Notes under the pieces: model-generated
The model's database searches: none
What the model saw: only the letters and a program-made list of their open reading frames with translations
What the model was told of the DNA's origin: nothing
Shown here: positions 1-10,676 of the stretch, in pieces
Layout: each line of letters begins with the position of its first letter
Position numbering within the stretch: position 1 is the first letter of the stretch
Assembly (NCBI GenBank): GCA_012845835.1
Contig: JABAKD010000005.1
Location: 9,876,823 to 9,940,822 of the forward strand
DNA length: 64,000 nt
Direction: 5' to 3'
Source of the DNA: Undaria pinnatifida
Taxonomy: Eukaryota; Sar; Phaeophyceae; Laminariales; Alariaceae
Made by a program: the position numbers and the translations under genes

Positions 1-31
1 CCCGCGCTGCCTTTGCTTTTACCTGGTATGT

Positions 32-72
32 GAACGAGCAGACGCGGCCGCTTACTACGCTAACCACGCGAG
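32..72 (+). pseudogene. Partial duplicate of an ammonium transporter exon edge
   Basis: This stretch is nearly identical to 411-447, including the AG acceptor and the first roughly 25 bases of the downstream exon (GACGCGGCCGCTTACTACGC is shared). Similarity stops after about 40 bases, and the reading frame then runs into C-rich low-complexity sequence. It reads as a fragment of the exon copied into the upstream intron, not as a second working exon. Confidence 0.6.
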
Positions 73-416
73 AAGTATCCGCCCTCATCCCCCCCCACCC
101 CGCCCCTCTAGCACACTTCCACCCCCATACCCGCGCCCAACCCCAACCCAACCCCCCTCCCCCCTCCCACCTCACCCAAAGATGTGGGTTGACGTCACTC
201 TTGCATCTTGACGGACTTGACGGACAGCCGTCAAAAACTCCACACACTACAAATAGTATGATAAGTCCAAAGACGCCTTGACGGGTCAAAACTAGACCGT
301 CCACCGACATCTTTGACCCCAACCAACCTTACCCTTTACCCTATACCCAACCCTCTAACCAACCCCACCCCTACAACGTCACGCCTCTTTAATGTATATC
401 AACGTGTATGGAACAG

Positions 417-1405
417 ACGCGGCCGCTTACTACGCAGACCGCGCGAGCAAGTGCGCCGGCGCGTTCTACGGCGGCGACGGCAGCGCGGTGGCGGCCAACG
501 TGGTCTTCATTTTGGCGGTTGTCGCCTGGGTAGCCGTGACGTGCGGAACTCTCTTCGTTGCCATTAAGCTGACTATCGGAATGCGTGTCACCAAGGAGAT
601 GGAGGTGCGGGGTGGGTTGGTTTTAGGTTGATTTTTTTAGATGGGTTGCGTTATGTTACTGTCGGGGTGCTTGTGACCGAGGCGGTTTGAGATGGGTTGG
701 ATTGGTGAGGGGGGGGGGGGGGGGGGTTCCATATATTACATAAAAGCTTGGTTGGGGGGGGGGTAAGGCGTGCGTGACGAAGGAAATGGACGTGGGTTGG
801 GTTGGGTTGAGCAGAGCAGGGGGTGGCGGTCGTGGCGAAGATTGAGGATGGTTGGGTGGGGTCGGTCCGTGGTGGGCTGGCGTCAGACCCGGTTCCGGCG
901 CGCCGCGCTATCGTGAACTTGCGATGGGGATTCTTGTGTTGATTATTGTGGACTCGCCGCGTGGGATGATAAAACACTGTCAGCTGTGAGTTGGATAAAT
1001 TTTGGTCGGTCCTCTTTTTTTCAAGCTGCGTGGTACACCACACCGGCCGCTCGATTTTACAGATGTATGATCCCTTTTTGAGTTGTTTGTGATGACGCCT
1101 ATGGGTGTGTTGCCAGGGGGAACACCGATAGTATATACAAGCATACTGCTGTGTGATGTTGGTTTGTCGATTGAAATTTTTTTAATTAATTATTGGTGTT
1201 ACTGGTTGTTGTCCAGCACGCACCTGAACGAGCTGTGATGAACGACGTAACGATTGACCGGTGTGATTTGACACTAATGCCTGATTATTTTGATGTCTCT
1301 CCTCGTCCGTCCGTGTGTGTTTTTTTGTCACCCCAGCAAATCGGCATGGACGACTCGAAGCACGGGGGACAAACGTACCCGGAGATGATCAAGAACATGA
1401 CGTGA
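417..1405 (+). CDS. AMT: Ammonium transporter (Amt family), C-terminal end, 5' partial
   Basis: Two exons are visible: about 417-602, then 1337-1405 ending in TGA. The first encodes a glycine-rich loop (AFYGGDG) and a hydrophobic helix (VVFILAVVAWVAVTCGTLF), followed by a basic segment with the motif IGMRVTKEMEQIGMDDSKHGG across the junction. Amt transporters end the membrane domain this way: a last helix, then LRVSEEEE-aGLDxxxHGE, and a cytosolic tail. The donor is GAG|GTGCGG and the acceptor is CCCCAG|CAA, and phase is kept across the intron. The protein would carry ammonium across a cell membrane. The rest of the gene lies left of the window. The exact 5' edge of the first exon is inferred from the AG at 415-416. 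An in-frame ATG at 392 is probably not a start. The tail is short (about 20 residues after the junction) and ends in KNMT. Confidence 0.85.
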
Positions 1406-3119
1406 ACCCCACAACGCGAGCTTTCGATAGCGGCTCGGAATAACTGCCACGTCGGCTTGGTGCGGCAGCCGCGGCAGCGGCCGTAGCATTATTTTTCTCG
1501 CAGCAGCACCAGCAGCAACGGCAGCAGCACTAGCGCAGAGAAGTATCGGCCATCTGTCTGTCTTGTCTGTCTGTTTGTCTCCGCTGGGTCCCCCCCCGCC
1601 GTTGGGTTAGGTTCCATTCGGTAGCATAAACCGCTACAGCTGCAGGAGTTCCGGCCTGTTTTTCGGGCCATATACAGTATATATATGTTTTTTTTTGTCT
1701 CGCTTCTCTTTCAAGTCGTCGGGGCACACGACGGGGTCAGGCCCCAGTTGAACCTCTGGGATGAAGTTGAAACGTTTTTTCCCCTTCGTTTCTTCTAGTT
1801 AATTATTTGTAGAGGTTTCCCCATCGTATGGTGGCGGTTGGTTTACTGGGGGGGGCGGGGGGGCGGGGGATTGAAGATGCTGCTGATGTACGGTATTGTT
1901 ATTTTCATGTTTTTTCCCTCTCCACCCCCCCATCTTGTCATCTTCTCTTGTGTCCCGAACGATGGTAGAATGCGTTGACCCCTCCCCCCCCCCCGTCCTC
2001 CGCCCCGTTGCATCTGACGAGCGTGTCTTGCTGGTGTGCGTGGTGGTGATGGTGGGGACGACTGTTGCCGTTGCACCTTTTAAGGGTGCTGCGTTGTGCC
2101 TTTTGTTACGAAACCCTTTTATGTAAGCTGCAGCCAACGTTTTTGGGGTATAAATGTACTTGGAATCCGTGTGGGGTGTATTTTTGGCACTAGTTGTACG
2201 CGAGGTCGCTGAGATTTAGGGAACGTGTCCAGATGGAGGGGCTGAGAAAAATACTTGTTGAGAGCGAGAACGGGGAGGGGGGGGGAGGGGATTGAGGTGA
2301 CTTTGTGCGATCACCCACATCCTATAACCCCCCCCCCCCCCCCCTGAGTCGACTAGTTGGTATTACACCAAAGACCACCGGTATAGGGAGCGACAAACGA
2401 GGAAAACAGGACGAGCACAAGGTAATGCAGGACAAGGATAAGAATGCAACGCGTCAATTGGCGTAAAACACAAGACTGGGGCGAATCGTTTTGTTGTCAG
2501 GAGGGTTCGAGAATAGTTACACTGGAAGTTTGTTCTTATGTTTTGGTCCGGAAGAGGGTAGAGATGAAGGAAGGAAGGGTAACGTGGCGCATTTCTCGTG
2601 CTGGATTTTTTTCGTTTCCGTCAAGTTACGTCGAGGTTTCTGTTTTGCGTTGGTGTTGGCGTAGTATAGCGTTCGAGTTATATAGCGTTCGCGTTATGTA
2701 GCGTTCGCGTTACATAGCGTTCGGATTCGAAGGCGTTGCGGGTGGCAGGAACAGAAAGGGCGTGAGAGCGTCCCGACCCCTCCCCGTGCTGTCTACCCGC
2801 CCCTCGACCTCCTTGTTGTATGAAGTATGTATCACATTCGGCGCACAAACATTGGTGCCGAAAGGATTGCGCGGATAGAGTGAGGTCACGAACGAACTGC
2901 CTGCGCGAAAGGCAGGCATTTTCCTTTTTGAGGCAGTTCGTGGCACATGCACCAGCAGCAAACACCAGCAATTGAGCCCTCGTTTTTTTTTTTTTAGGGG
3001 GGGGGCGGAGATACGAGGTTAGTTTGAAGGATGACGTAGAAACGGATGTACGCGGGGGACCCCGTCCCCGTCACTGTCACGGGGAGGTATCCCATTACTT
3101 TTGGGTATACATGGGCGCG

Positions 3120-3156
<37 letters not shown>

Positions 3157-4629
3157 CCCGATGACGTGTTCGGGAGTCGTCGAGCCCCCCCCCCTCCCCC
3201 CCCCCCCCCCCGCGCACGACCCGCGCACTCCAAATTATGGGAAATGCGCGGAAACTGTTCATTGCGTTACTCTTGTTTCATTTATTTTCTCTCTTTTTGG
3301 ATATTCCGGATGTATGCTGTACGACGCTACGAGCCCGTTTTTGTCTAGTTTTTTTGCTTTTGTTTTTTTTCTTGTCGGGATTCCAGGTCCTGTTTCCTTG
3401 CCGTCATGTCAGCAGCAAAAAGCAGAATACTGGCATCCATGTTTTGTTTTTTTTTGTTCCGGTTCCATTACACCGGTGTTTTTTTTTTTTACTACCACTA
3501 CTACTGTACCTTTTTCTGGCCGTGACGATGTTAACGAGCATCATCTATGACTGTGTTGACGTGGTCCCGCCCCCTCTTTCGATCTGTTAGGTTGCCCGTC
3601 ATGAATCAATTACCCCGAGGTAGCCCTACTTGATTGCCCCGAGGACCCCTGGTGGAAGGAAAAAAACCTGCACATATATGCATTTGATATTGGTGCGGGA
3701 TGATTTATTTGAGGAGGGGTGGGGGGGGTGGGGGTGTACTCAGTTTGTGCATGGCCGAAGTCATATGGCCATACATAAGACCCTCGTACGCCTGCTACGC
3801 CGGGACAGAGCACCGTCGGGTTTTCACCAACCGGATTTGTGCTCAGGGGGCGTAATAAATGGGGCTAGGATGACGGGGAGCGGTGGGCGCGGTCTTTATA
3901 TTTTTTGTTTTTTTTTGTTTTTGTTTTCTTGACGGAAATTTGAGATCTCTTTTGTGGGGTTGGAATTATTTGGTCACACTTGAGAACGGTTCGGGTGGGT
4001 TACAAGGAGAGAGAGTCGTGTGTGCTCTTGTCTGTCGTCTCTTCCGCTTTTGTGTTGTTGTTTTCCTTCGAAGGGGTGAACCACGGAGAAGGGAGTAGTG
4101 GGCAGTGGGGGGACAAAGCAAAGAGAATTTTTTTTTCTTATTTTGTCTCGTCTCTCTTTTGCGTTATTTTTCTAAGAAATGAACGCCGGAGGATGGATGG
4201 GATGGGATGGGATGATTATCGTATCTCGCGGGCGGCCCAGACTCGGTCTTTTCTTTGTTTAGTGATCATGTAGCGTCGAGTTGACTCTGTGGTTTGCAGC
4301 TCCACCCCTCTGTGGAAAGTGGGTCGCAGTTACATACATGCACACACGCGTACGCTCTGTCTTGTCGCGTCTTTTTCGTCAGCTAATGAAAGGATGGCTG
4401 GACTTGCCAGACGGACATTGTGTGTGTTGGGTGGATGAGCGTTTTTTGTTTTGCAGGATGCCGAACGCGGGTTCAAAAACGAACAAAAAAAACGCCTCCC
4501 GAGCCAAGGCAACGAATGGTTGGTCTTGAGAACGCTCGAAACAGGAAGCAAGGTTGGTCACATGAGTGGCTTGGAGCAAAAAATTGTTGGTTTTTGAGAA
4601 GGCGGGAAGCTAACGCAGCAGCAGCAGTA
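1406..4629. other. No gene recognised; homopolymer-rich intergenic sequence
   Basis: Downstream of the transporter I see no exon with family similarity on either strand. The stretch holds G- and C-homopolymers, including about 35 G at 3121-3155 and C runs at 2329-2344 and 3186-3211. T-rich stretches also occur. One sequence at 1020-1060, just inside the preceding intron/exon region (CAAGCTGCG.. CACCGGCCGC), recurs at 6868-6908. Confidence 0.6.
3722..3835 (-). repeat. Partial copy of dispersed family F (poly-C-tailed)
   Basis: TACTCAGTTTGTGCATGGCC follows a G-rich run. It continues into CCTCGTACGCCTGCTACGCCGGGA and GTCGGGTTTTCACC, matching the better copies at 13665-13915, 34545-34870, 38690-38975 and 42700-42950. 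Read on the minus strand, the copy ends in GAGTAC followed by a C-rich tail. Confidence 0.6.
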
Positions 4630-4700
4630 GTTGTCCCTCTATAGTGCCAGTATGTGCAGGCCGGAAACACTGGCACTACCGCGGGCAACCCGCATTGTAG
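4630..4700. repeat. Truncated family D inverted-repeat element
   Basis: CCCTCTATAGTGCCAGTATG and a nearby inverted copy (ACTGGCACTACC) match the termini of fuller copies at 25735-25905, 38285-38495 and 45085-45300. Confidence 0.55.
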
Positions 4701-4984
4701 GGGGGGGTGTTGTGCGCTGTAGATTGTTGATTGGGATGGCGGGCCGGACCGGGCATGTAGTACGTACGTAGCCTCGGGAAACTCGCCCAACAAGAAGGGG
4801 ATCAATCGGTCACTATCGTGCCTGACGCATATATAGCTGTCGTTATTTATTTCTTAATTAAGGAGCTGTTGGTGGGTGGTTGTAGCAGTAGTAATAGTAG
4901 CACAGAGCGACGGGAATAAAGATTTAAATAAGTTTTGCACGTTTTGATTAAATGAATTTGAGTCTTGAACCCAATTTCTAACTC

Positions 4985-5110
4985 GACGCATGCTACGATA
5001 CCATGTTTCACTTCTTTGAAGGACGGGGCTCTTTTTGACCTGAAATTCGTCCAAATTTCGATGCCTTTGATACATAGCCCATGGGATCATACATCGGGTG
5101 GTGTGGAGGA
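4985..5110 (+). repeat. Truncated family A element (left part)
   Basis: It starts GACGCATGCTACGATA and continues with the family's GACGGGGCTC, AAATTCGTCC and CCCATGGGATCAT blocks in the usual order. The right terminus is missing. The 129-codon minus-strand reading frame over this area (4854-5243) runs through the element and is not believed. Confidence 0.6.
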
Positions 5111-5412
5111 CAGGGCACGTAGATTCCGTCAACCCCCAATAACGCATTTCAACCATCAAGATATGTTGAATCAACGTCCTGTCTACGAGATCCGCCATCA
5201 CTAATGGGTCTTGATAGTAATGGTTGACGGTCGGGAATATCAAAACCCGACGGCGAGCCAGGGGGTGAAGGGCCCTCTACGAGAGCGACCCAAACTCCTG
5301 ACTCATTTACAGATCTCTCCTTGTGCCCAGCGGGGGAGGTTTTGTGAAGGCACCTGCTTTTGCCGTACAACTCCTTGGTTCTTGTAGTGTTTCTAATATA
5401 TATAGTGTTGTA

Positions 5413-5664
5413 ACGCATCCTACAATGGAGGTGCTGCAGAACTTGTTTTCTGAGGTGGTTCCTCAATTTTGGGAGCTCGAGACCTCTCCCAAAAACTGAC
5501 TTTCTTTGGAGAAAAATAAAACCGCTACCGGAAGATTCCAATCTGGCCTAGGGTACAAAACGGGAATCTATCAAGACAAAACGGCCTATTTTCCGACGAA
5601 TTTGGGTTCTGGAGCGCCCTGTCCTCCAGAAAAAAGGTCTACCTCTCTCTATCGTAGCATGCGT
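5413..5664 (-). mobile_element. Family A MITE-like element with 6 bp target duplication
   Basis: The element begins ACGCATCCTACAATGGAGG and ends CTATCGTAGCATGCGT, which are imperfect inverted repeats. It is flanked directly by GTTGTA at 5407-5412 and again at 5665-5670, a 6 bp direct repeat. Internal blocks (CTCAATTTTGGGAGCTCGAG, CCTAGGGTACA, CCGACGAATTTGGGTT) match other family A copies in reverse orientation. There is no coding capacity, so it is a non-autonomous DNA element. Confidence 0.75.
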
Positions 5665-5670
5665 GTTGTA

Positions 5671-7776
5671 ACCAACCCCCTCCGCGAGGAACCCGTTTTT
5701 TTTGTTTGCCTCTCGTGTCACGACGTTGTGTGGTCAACTGATAACCGCTACGTACAGGTGTTGTGTGTATATGATAGTCGTCAGTTTAATTCGTGAATTT
5801 TTCCTTCCGAAACTCCCAAGAGAGGGTTGGTTTTGCGTTGAATATATTTTCTCCCACACCGTACGTCGTAAGGTCCTCCTTTTAACGCCGCTACAACTGG
5901 ACACCCGTTACTCGCTCTGGGGCACAAATTACTTGGATTTAGTACAGGGGGGGGTTAGGGGTTCTAAACGGGTTATATAACTGTGGGAATGAAACCGCTT
6001 GGATATTGACAGGTCCGCCCATGTATCCGGCCGACCTGAGTATCCTGCGGTTTCAGGGCAGGAGTGTTGTAAGACTTAGTTTTGGTAAGCTACTGATTTG
6101 TTAACCTTTTGCAAGTGGTCAAACGGACTAATACCACCCCACTAATTCCTCAACATTAAACCCCTTTGGGTTAACAAGCTTCTTTTTGGGAAAATGTCGA
6201 ATTTTATTAGGTTTTCTAAGTTTTTGTGGATCGGCTGTGATTGTTAACCGATATTTATAACATTATAAGTTTCGGCGCAGCCGATATACCCCCGTATATC
6301 AGGCGAGAGCAGAGCGAGTTTCTGGCCAGTTTGGCTACAAGACATATGTCTTTTTTACGTATAATTGTCGTTTTTTTTGCCCTTCGACAATATATTATCT
6401 ATCGTGTATAGGTCTAGATATGATAGATGTCATTCCGATATAAATCGAATATCCTTCCTTAAAGAAGTAGTTGGAGTGGTGTCTCTCCTACGACTGTCCC
6501 AACAACTGCCAGCAATTATTCTCTTATTGGCCTTCCCCCACATGTTCTCATCACCTTCTTTCAAATCGAATATCTTTCTGTAAAGCAGTAGAGTGTCTCC
6601 CCTAATATGTCTAAGCAGCCAACTGCCAACCATTCCCCGAATCAGCCTTTTCCCCGCACATGTTTGTTTTCATTAAAATTTAAAAAACTTGTTCGCAATC
6701 CGTGCGATAGAAATCGAATGTCATTGGAGGCAGTGCCAACCGATGTGACACTGACTGGCGAAAACACCTCGGTTAAAACCACCACCCACCGTCGTCCCGA
6801 TTCTACAAAAACTTATTCTAACAGCGTCAGCCAGCCGTGAGTTCGACAAATTTACGGTCGACACTCACCTTTGCAAGCTGCGTAATACGGTACACCGGCC
6901 GCCCGTTTTAAGTTAGTAACTTGCCGTACTTCGTCAATGTTATTTATTGGGCAATGGTCGAAGGGGGTATATTGGTTAACATTTTGCAAGAAGTGGTCAA
7001 ACGGACTAATACCCCACTAATTCCTTAACATATACCCTCAGGTTCTCGGTCATTTGGGGGTACAGGGAAAAAACGGCCGCGGAACGTGCCCGCGCTTGCC
7101 CCACACGGCCTACAATCCAATTCTGACGCGCTGGCACATGACACCCGCAACCCATGCCGAGCACACGCACACCTCTTCTTCCCTTTTTCGAGCACGGTGT
7201 TGGGGCTAATGGGGCCGCGGCGAAAGGGGGGGGGGTACATATCCCCCTCGCCTATTGACCAACGTGGAGGGGTATATACCCCACAAAATCTACTACATTT
7301 TTTATCCTCTACCCCCTTTCGACTGCATTTGTCCCGCCTTTGACCGAAAACCATACTCCTTCTTGACCGATTCTGACGCCTTCACAAGCGAGTGCAGCGG
7401 GGACGGCTGCACGTCACCGCCCAACGGCCCGAATAGACCACGAGCGGAACATCCAGGAGTCGCCGCGAACTCAGCTGCGATCGTTTATCTCCGAAAAAGT
7501 GGCGGGGGAAACATGAAACGAACCACACAAAACAAGCCTTTCAAGCTTGTAGCCACACGAAGACAGGCGGCAAAAATGTACTTCACTTGCGGTTCTACTG
7601 TAGAAAGAGTAGGATTCTGCGTTCTAGTGCTTCTCCGACTAAATTTCGCATTTATTCGCAGGAATACCTCACCCAAAAACTGACTTGGAGAACCACACTT
7701 GTAAAAGTGCTTGCTCCCCATGACCTACTGTAGTGGGTACATATGCATCGAAACCTACTGCAAAAAAGACCAGACT
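5671..7776. other. No gene recognised; contains a separated direct repeat
   Basis: This is mixed AT-richer sequence without a convincing exon. A block of about 70 bp at 6099-6170 (GTGGTCAAACGGACTAATAC and CACTAATTCCTCAACAT) recurs at 6972-7043 with small changes. CAAGCTGCG..CACCGGCCGC at 6868-6908 matches 1020-1060. A family I fragment (CAACTGGACACCCGTT..ATTACTTGGATTTAG) lies at 5890-5945. These may be ends of old elements. Confidence 0.5.
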
Positions 7777-8074
7777 GATTCTACGATAGCCCCCCCCCCC
7801 CCCCCGCCCCCCTCCCCCCCCCCAACCAACGATTTTCCATAACGAACGTGTCAGGGCTGCTCGACACGAGGAAGGATACACTCTTGAAAAAAAAAGTATC
7901 TCCGCACATATTTTTTCTTGCGCGCAAAGGTCTATATCGCTCAATGACGTGTCGGGGTGTCGAGGGACACCGTGTTCCCGGAGATACGACCAGGAGCAGG
8001 AGGAGGAGCTGGTTTAGAAACCGGCGGTTTCGTCAAAGAAAAGTTGGGCGGGGGGGGGGGGGGGGGGGGGGGGG
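7777..8074 (+). mobile_element. Family B MITE-like element, copy 1
   Basis: It starts GATTCTACGATAGCCCCCCC and carries the family core: GGGCTGCTCGACACGAGGAAGG, GCAAAGGTCTAT, GTCGGGGTGTCGAGGGACAC, GAGATACGACC and GAAACCGG. Its right end is replaced by a long G run that leads into a family C copy. Other copies are at 9511-9763, 10126-10390 and 10677-10923. Confidence 0.7.
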
Positions 8075-8083
8075 TTCAAGGGC

Positions 8084-8360
8084 TACGGTGGGGTGTACCC
8101 CGTTCGTCAACTGCCGGGTCTGAGCCACTGGCACGAGTCACTCTCTACCGCACCGACAAAAACACTTGAGGCGATTTTCTTGGCCAGGCGTAGGTAACCA
8201 TGCCATTGGAGATTAGTGTCTCGTAAAACTAAAACAGCGTGAAAGCCTATGACCGCAAGGGACAGGGGGTCACTCGCGCGCGCGAGTGATCCCTAGCCAC
8301 TTGAAAAAAAAAATCCCTAAATATAAAGGGACCCACCCCACTACCCTGTAGCATTTGGTC
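8084..8360 (+). repeat. Family C element, copy 1
   Basis: CTACGGTGGGGTGTACCCC, GCCGGGTCTGAGCCACT and GCACGAGTCACTCT open the copy. The far end has AGTGATCCCTAGCCACTTG, a poly-A run and ATAAAGGGACCCACCCC.TACC. Related copies are at 15470-15745, 31596-31890, 41428-41690 and 50698-50995. The termini are inverted versions of TACGGTAGGGGT. Confidence 0.55.
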
Positions 8361-8557
8361 GGGGCTACTTACGGCAAAAAGGACCGTGGACAAAGGCTAC
8401 TGCTGCGGTAGAGAGGGGTTATTCTACCCCCATTTTTTTTTCACAACAGCTGGGTTTTCAAACCCACCTTTCGCGCGCGAGTGACGTCAGTACCTCACGG
8501 ACCAAGAAAAAAACTCCGGCAATTGTTTTGAAGATGCGCACCCTGGTATAGAGTCTA

Positions 8558-8873
8558 ACGCATGCTACGATTGAGGTATATCCTTTTTTTTTCGGCTGAA
8601 ACGGTTTGATGAATGACGGGTCTCCTCAACCCCAAAACGTCGGGGAAAAAAAAAATAATACCACGGTAGGCCATTTTTTTTTTTCTTCGCCTGATGAAAT
8701 TCTCGAGTTGTGTACCTAGGCCAGATGGGATTTTTCATCCGGGGGGGGGTGGCAAGTTTTGATTTCTTCTCTTCCCATCAGTTTTTCGCGGGAGAGGTCT
8801 TGAGCTCCCAAATTGAGGAGTAGAATTGGAAAAAAAAAAAAACGTGGAGCAACGCCTCTATCGGAGCACGAGT
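8558..8873 (+). mobile_element. Family A MITE-like element, copy with near-perfect target duplication
   Basis: The left terminus is ACGCATGCTACGATTGAGG and the right terminus is CCTCTATCGGAGCACGAGT. Flanks are AGTCTA on the left and CGTCTA on the right (5 of 6 match). The interior has the family blocks GACGGGTCTCCTCAACCC, TGTACCTAGGCC.GATGGGATTTTTCATCC, and GAGAGGTCTTGAGCTCCC. Confidence 0.75.
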
Positions 8874-8999
8874 CGTCTACAAGTGGTCATATTATTTATC
8901 CCATCATTGCGGGTTTGATGTCGCACCTATTATTATATAAAGCAGCAACAAGGACTCTTTTTTAAGACCGCAAAAGAAACAGGCCACAGGGGGGGGTTA

Positions 9000-9506
9000 C
9001 TTGCACTTCAAGTGAACCCTCGAGCCACTGCAGAAAAAGGTCCCCTTACAAAGTTACTTGCGCTTCGAGTGACCCCTCGAGCCACTGCAGAAAAAGGTCC
9101 CTTATAAAGTTACTTGCGATTCGAGTGACCCCCCGAGCCACTGCAGAAAAAGGTCCCTTATAAAGTTACTTGCACGAGTGACCCCGAGCCACTGCAGAAA
9201 AAGGTCCCTTATATACTTGCGCGAGTGACCCCGAGCCACTGCAGAAAAAGGTCCCTTACAAATTTACTTGCGCGAGTGACCCCGAGCCACTGCAGAAAAA
9301 GGTCCCTTTACAAAGTTACTTGCGATTCGAGTGACCGCTGGAGCCACTGCAGAAAAAGGTCCCCTCATAAAGTTGCTTGCGCCTCGAGTGACCCCTCGAG
9401 CCACTGCAGAAAAAGGTCCCCTTATAAAGTCACTTGCGCTTCGAGTGACCCCTGGAGCCACTGCAGAAAAAGGTCCCTTATAAAGTGACTTGCGCTTCGA
9501 GTGACC
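9000..9506 (+). repeat. Tandem array, about nine units of 47-60 bp
   Basis: Nine repeats of CGAGCCACTGCAGAAAAAGG followed by TCCCTTATAAAGTTACTTGCG and a variable CGAGTGACC block. Unit length varies because the TTCGAGTGACCCC part expands and contracts. The same sequence occurs once at 9769-9800, and a related one forms the end of family C elements (50920-50950). The array therefore looks like a local amplification of an element's subterminal region. A short open frame over it is a by-product. Confidence 0.85.
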
Positions 9507-9510
9507 CCGA

Positions 9511-9763
9511 GTCGTTCTACGGGTAGCCCCCCCCAACATTTCGTTATCGAAATGGCCGGTTTTAAAACCAGCTCCCGGTCGTATCTCCCGAAACATGGTG
9601 TCCCTCGACGCCCGGACGTCATCGATCGATAGACCTTTGCACACAAGAAAACGTATGGATGCTTCTGTTTCCAACAGTAGTACCCTTCCTTGTGTCGAGC
9701 AGCGCCATGAAACGTTCGTTGAAGAAAATCGCTGATTTTGGGGGGGGGCTATCGTAGAATCAG
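9511..9763 (-). mobile_element. Family B MITE-like element, copy 2
   Basis: The ends GTCGTTCTACGGGTAGCCCC and GGGGGCTATCGTAGAATCAG are inverted repeats. The interior has ATGGCCGGTTTTAAAACCAG, TCGTATCTCCCGAAACATGG, GACGTCATCGATCGATAGAC and CCTTGTGTCGAGCAGC. The element sits between the tandem array and a single further unit of that array (9769-9800), so it may have inserted into the array. Confidence 0.75.
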
Positions 9764-9831
9764 TCCCCCGAGCCACTGCAGAAAAAGGTCCCTTATAAAG
9801 GGACCCCCCCTTACCGAGTCGTTGTACGCGA

Positions 9832-10123
9832 ACATGCTACGATAGAGGTATACCGTTTTTTGGCGAAAATGTTTTCTGAGTGACGGGGTTCCTTAACCTA
9901 CTAATATATCGTCGGAAAATAAATAAGTAATAGGCCATTTTTATTTTTGTCATGTTATCCTCGTTTTGTACCGAGGCAGCAGTGGGATTTTTGTTCATCC
10001 GGTGGTCGTAGCGGTTTTATTTTTCTCCAAACACATCAGTGTTCGGGAGAGGTCTTGAGAAACTCCAAAATTGAGGGGTAACATTTAGAAAAAAAAGTGG
10101 TGCATCTCTATCGTAGCACGCGT
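9832..10123 (+). mobile_element. Family A MITE-like element, copy 4
   Basis: ACATGCTACGATAGAGGTAT opens and ATCTCTATCGTAGCACGCGT closes the copy as inverted repeats. Internal family blocks are present in order: GTGACGGGGTTCCTTAACC, GTCGGAAAAT, GGGATTTTTGTTCATCCGG, GAGAGGTCTTGAG and AAATTGAGG. A family B element begins three bases further on. Confidence 0.75.
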
Positions 10124-10125
10124 CG

Positions 10126-10390
10126 GCTACGGTAGAGCCCCCCCAACTTTTCTTCAACGACATCGCCGGTTGCTAAACCAGCTCCTCCTCCTGGTCGTAT
10201 CTCCTGAAACACGGTGTCCCTCGACAACGCCCCGACGTCATCGATCGGTAGACCTTTTGCACACAAGAGAAAATGTATGGACAACACTTTTTTTCTTCAA
10301 TAGTATCATCCTTGCTTGTGTCGAGCAGCCATGAAACGTTCGTGAAAGAAAATCGCTCGTTTTGGGGGGAGGGTGATGTCGTAGAATTTA
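10126..10390 (-). mobile_element. Family B MITE-like element, copy 3
   Basis: It starts CTACGGTAGAGCCCCCCC and ends GTCGTAGAATTTAGTCC, an inverted pair. The core GCCGGTTGCTAAACCAGC, CGACGTCATCGATCGGTAG and CTTGTGTCGAGCAGCC matches copies 2 and 4. It lies directly against family A copy 4. Confidence 0.7.
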
Positions 10391-10566
10391 GTCCCTACCG
10401 TATTCTGGGTCAAAGGCAAAAAAAAAAAAAATAACGCGATGAATTTAGGCTATATCATGAGATTACCACGAAAAATCCTGCGTCTGACAAGAAAAAAAAA
10501 AAATAACAAAACACAAAACAAAACAAAACAAACGAAAATTCGGACGATTTTGCGGGTTAATAACCG

Positions 10567-10655
10567 TTTCAGCACCGCACTCCCGATATGGAGACAAAAC
10601 ACTTGAAAAATTTCTAGACTCTTAAGAACAATTTTAGGTGTTGGGAATGGGTCCA
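10567..10655 (+). repeat. Short dispersed repeat (family H), copy 1
   Basis: TTTCAGCACCGCACTCCCGA is followed by ATGGAGAC and ACACTTG, and closes with GGTGTTGGGAATGGGT. The same arrangement occurs at 51645-51720 and 55688-55768. No coding sense. Confidence 0.6.
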
Positions 10656-10676
10656 CAAGGAGTCACGCCATCGATT

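Noticed and set aside
4854-5243. 129-codon minus-strand frame resembling a hypothetical protein
   Set aside because: It runs through a truncated family A element (4985-5110), has no recognisable motif, and its neighbours are non-coding repeats.
9000-9506. Possible CRISPR-like array of evenly spaced repeats
   Set aside because: The repeats vary in length, the spacers are themselves repeats, and the context is eukaryotic intron/element sequence.
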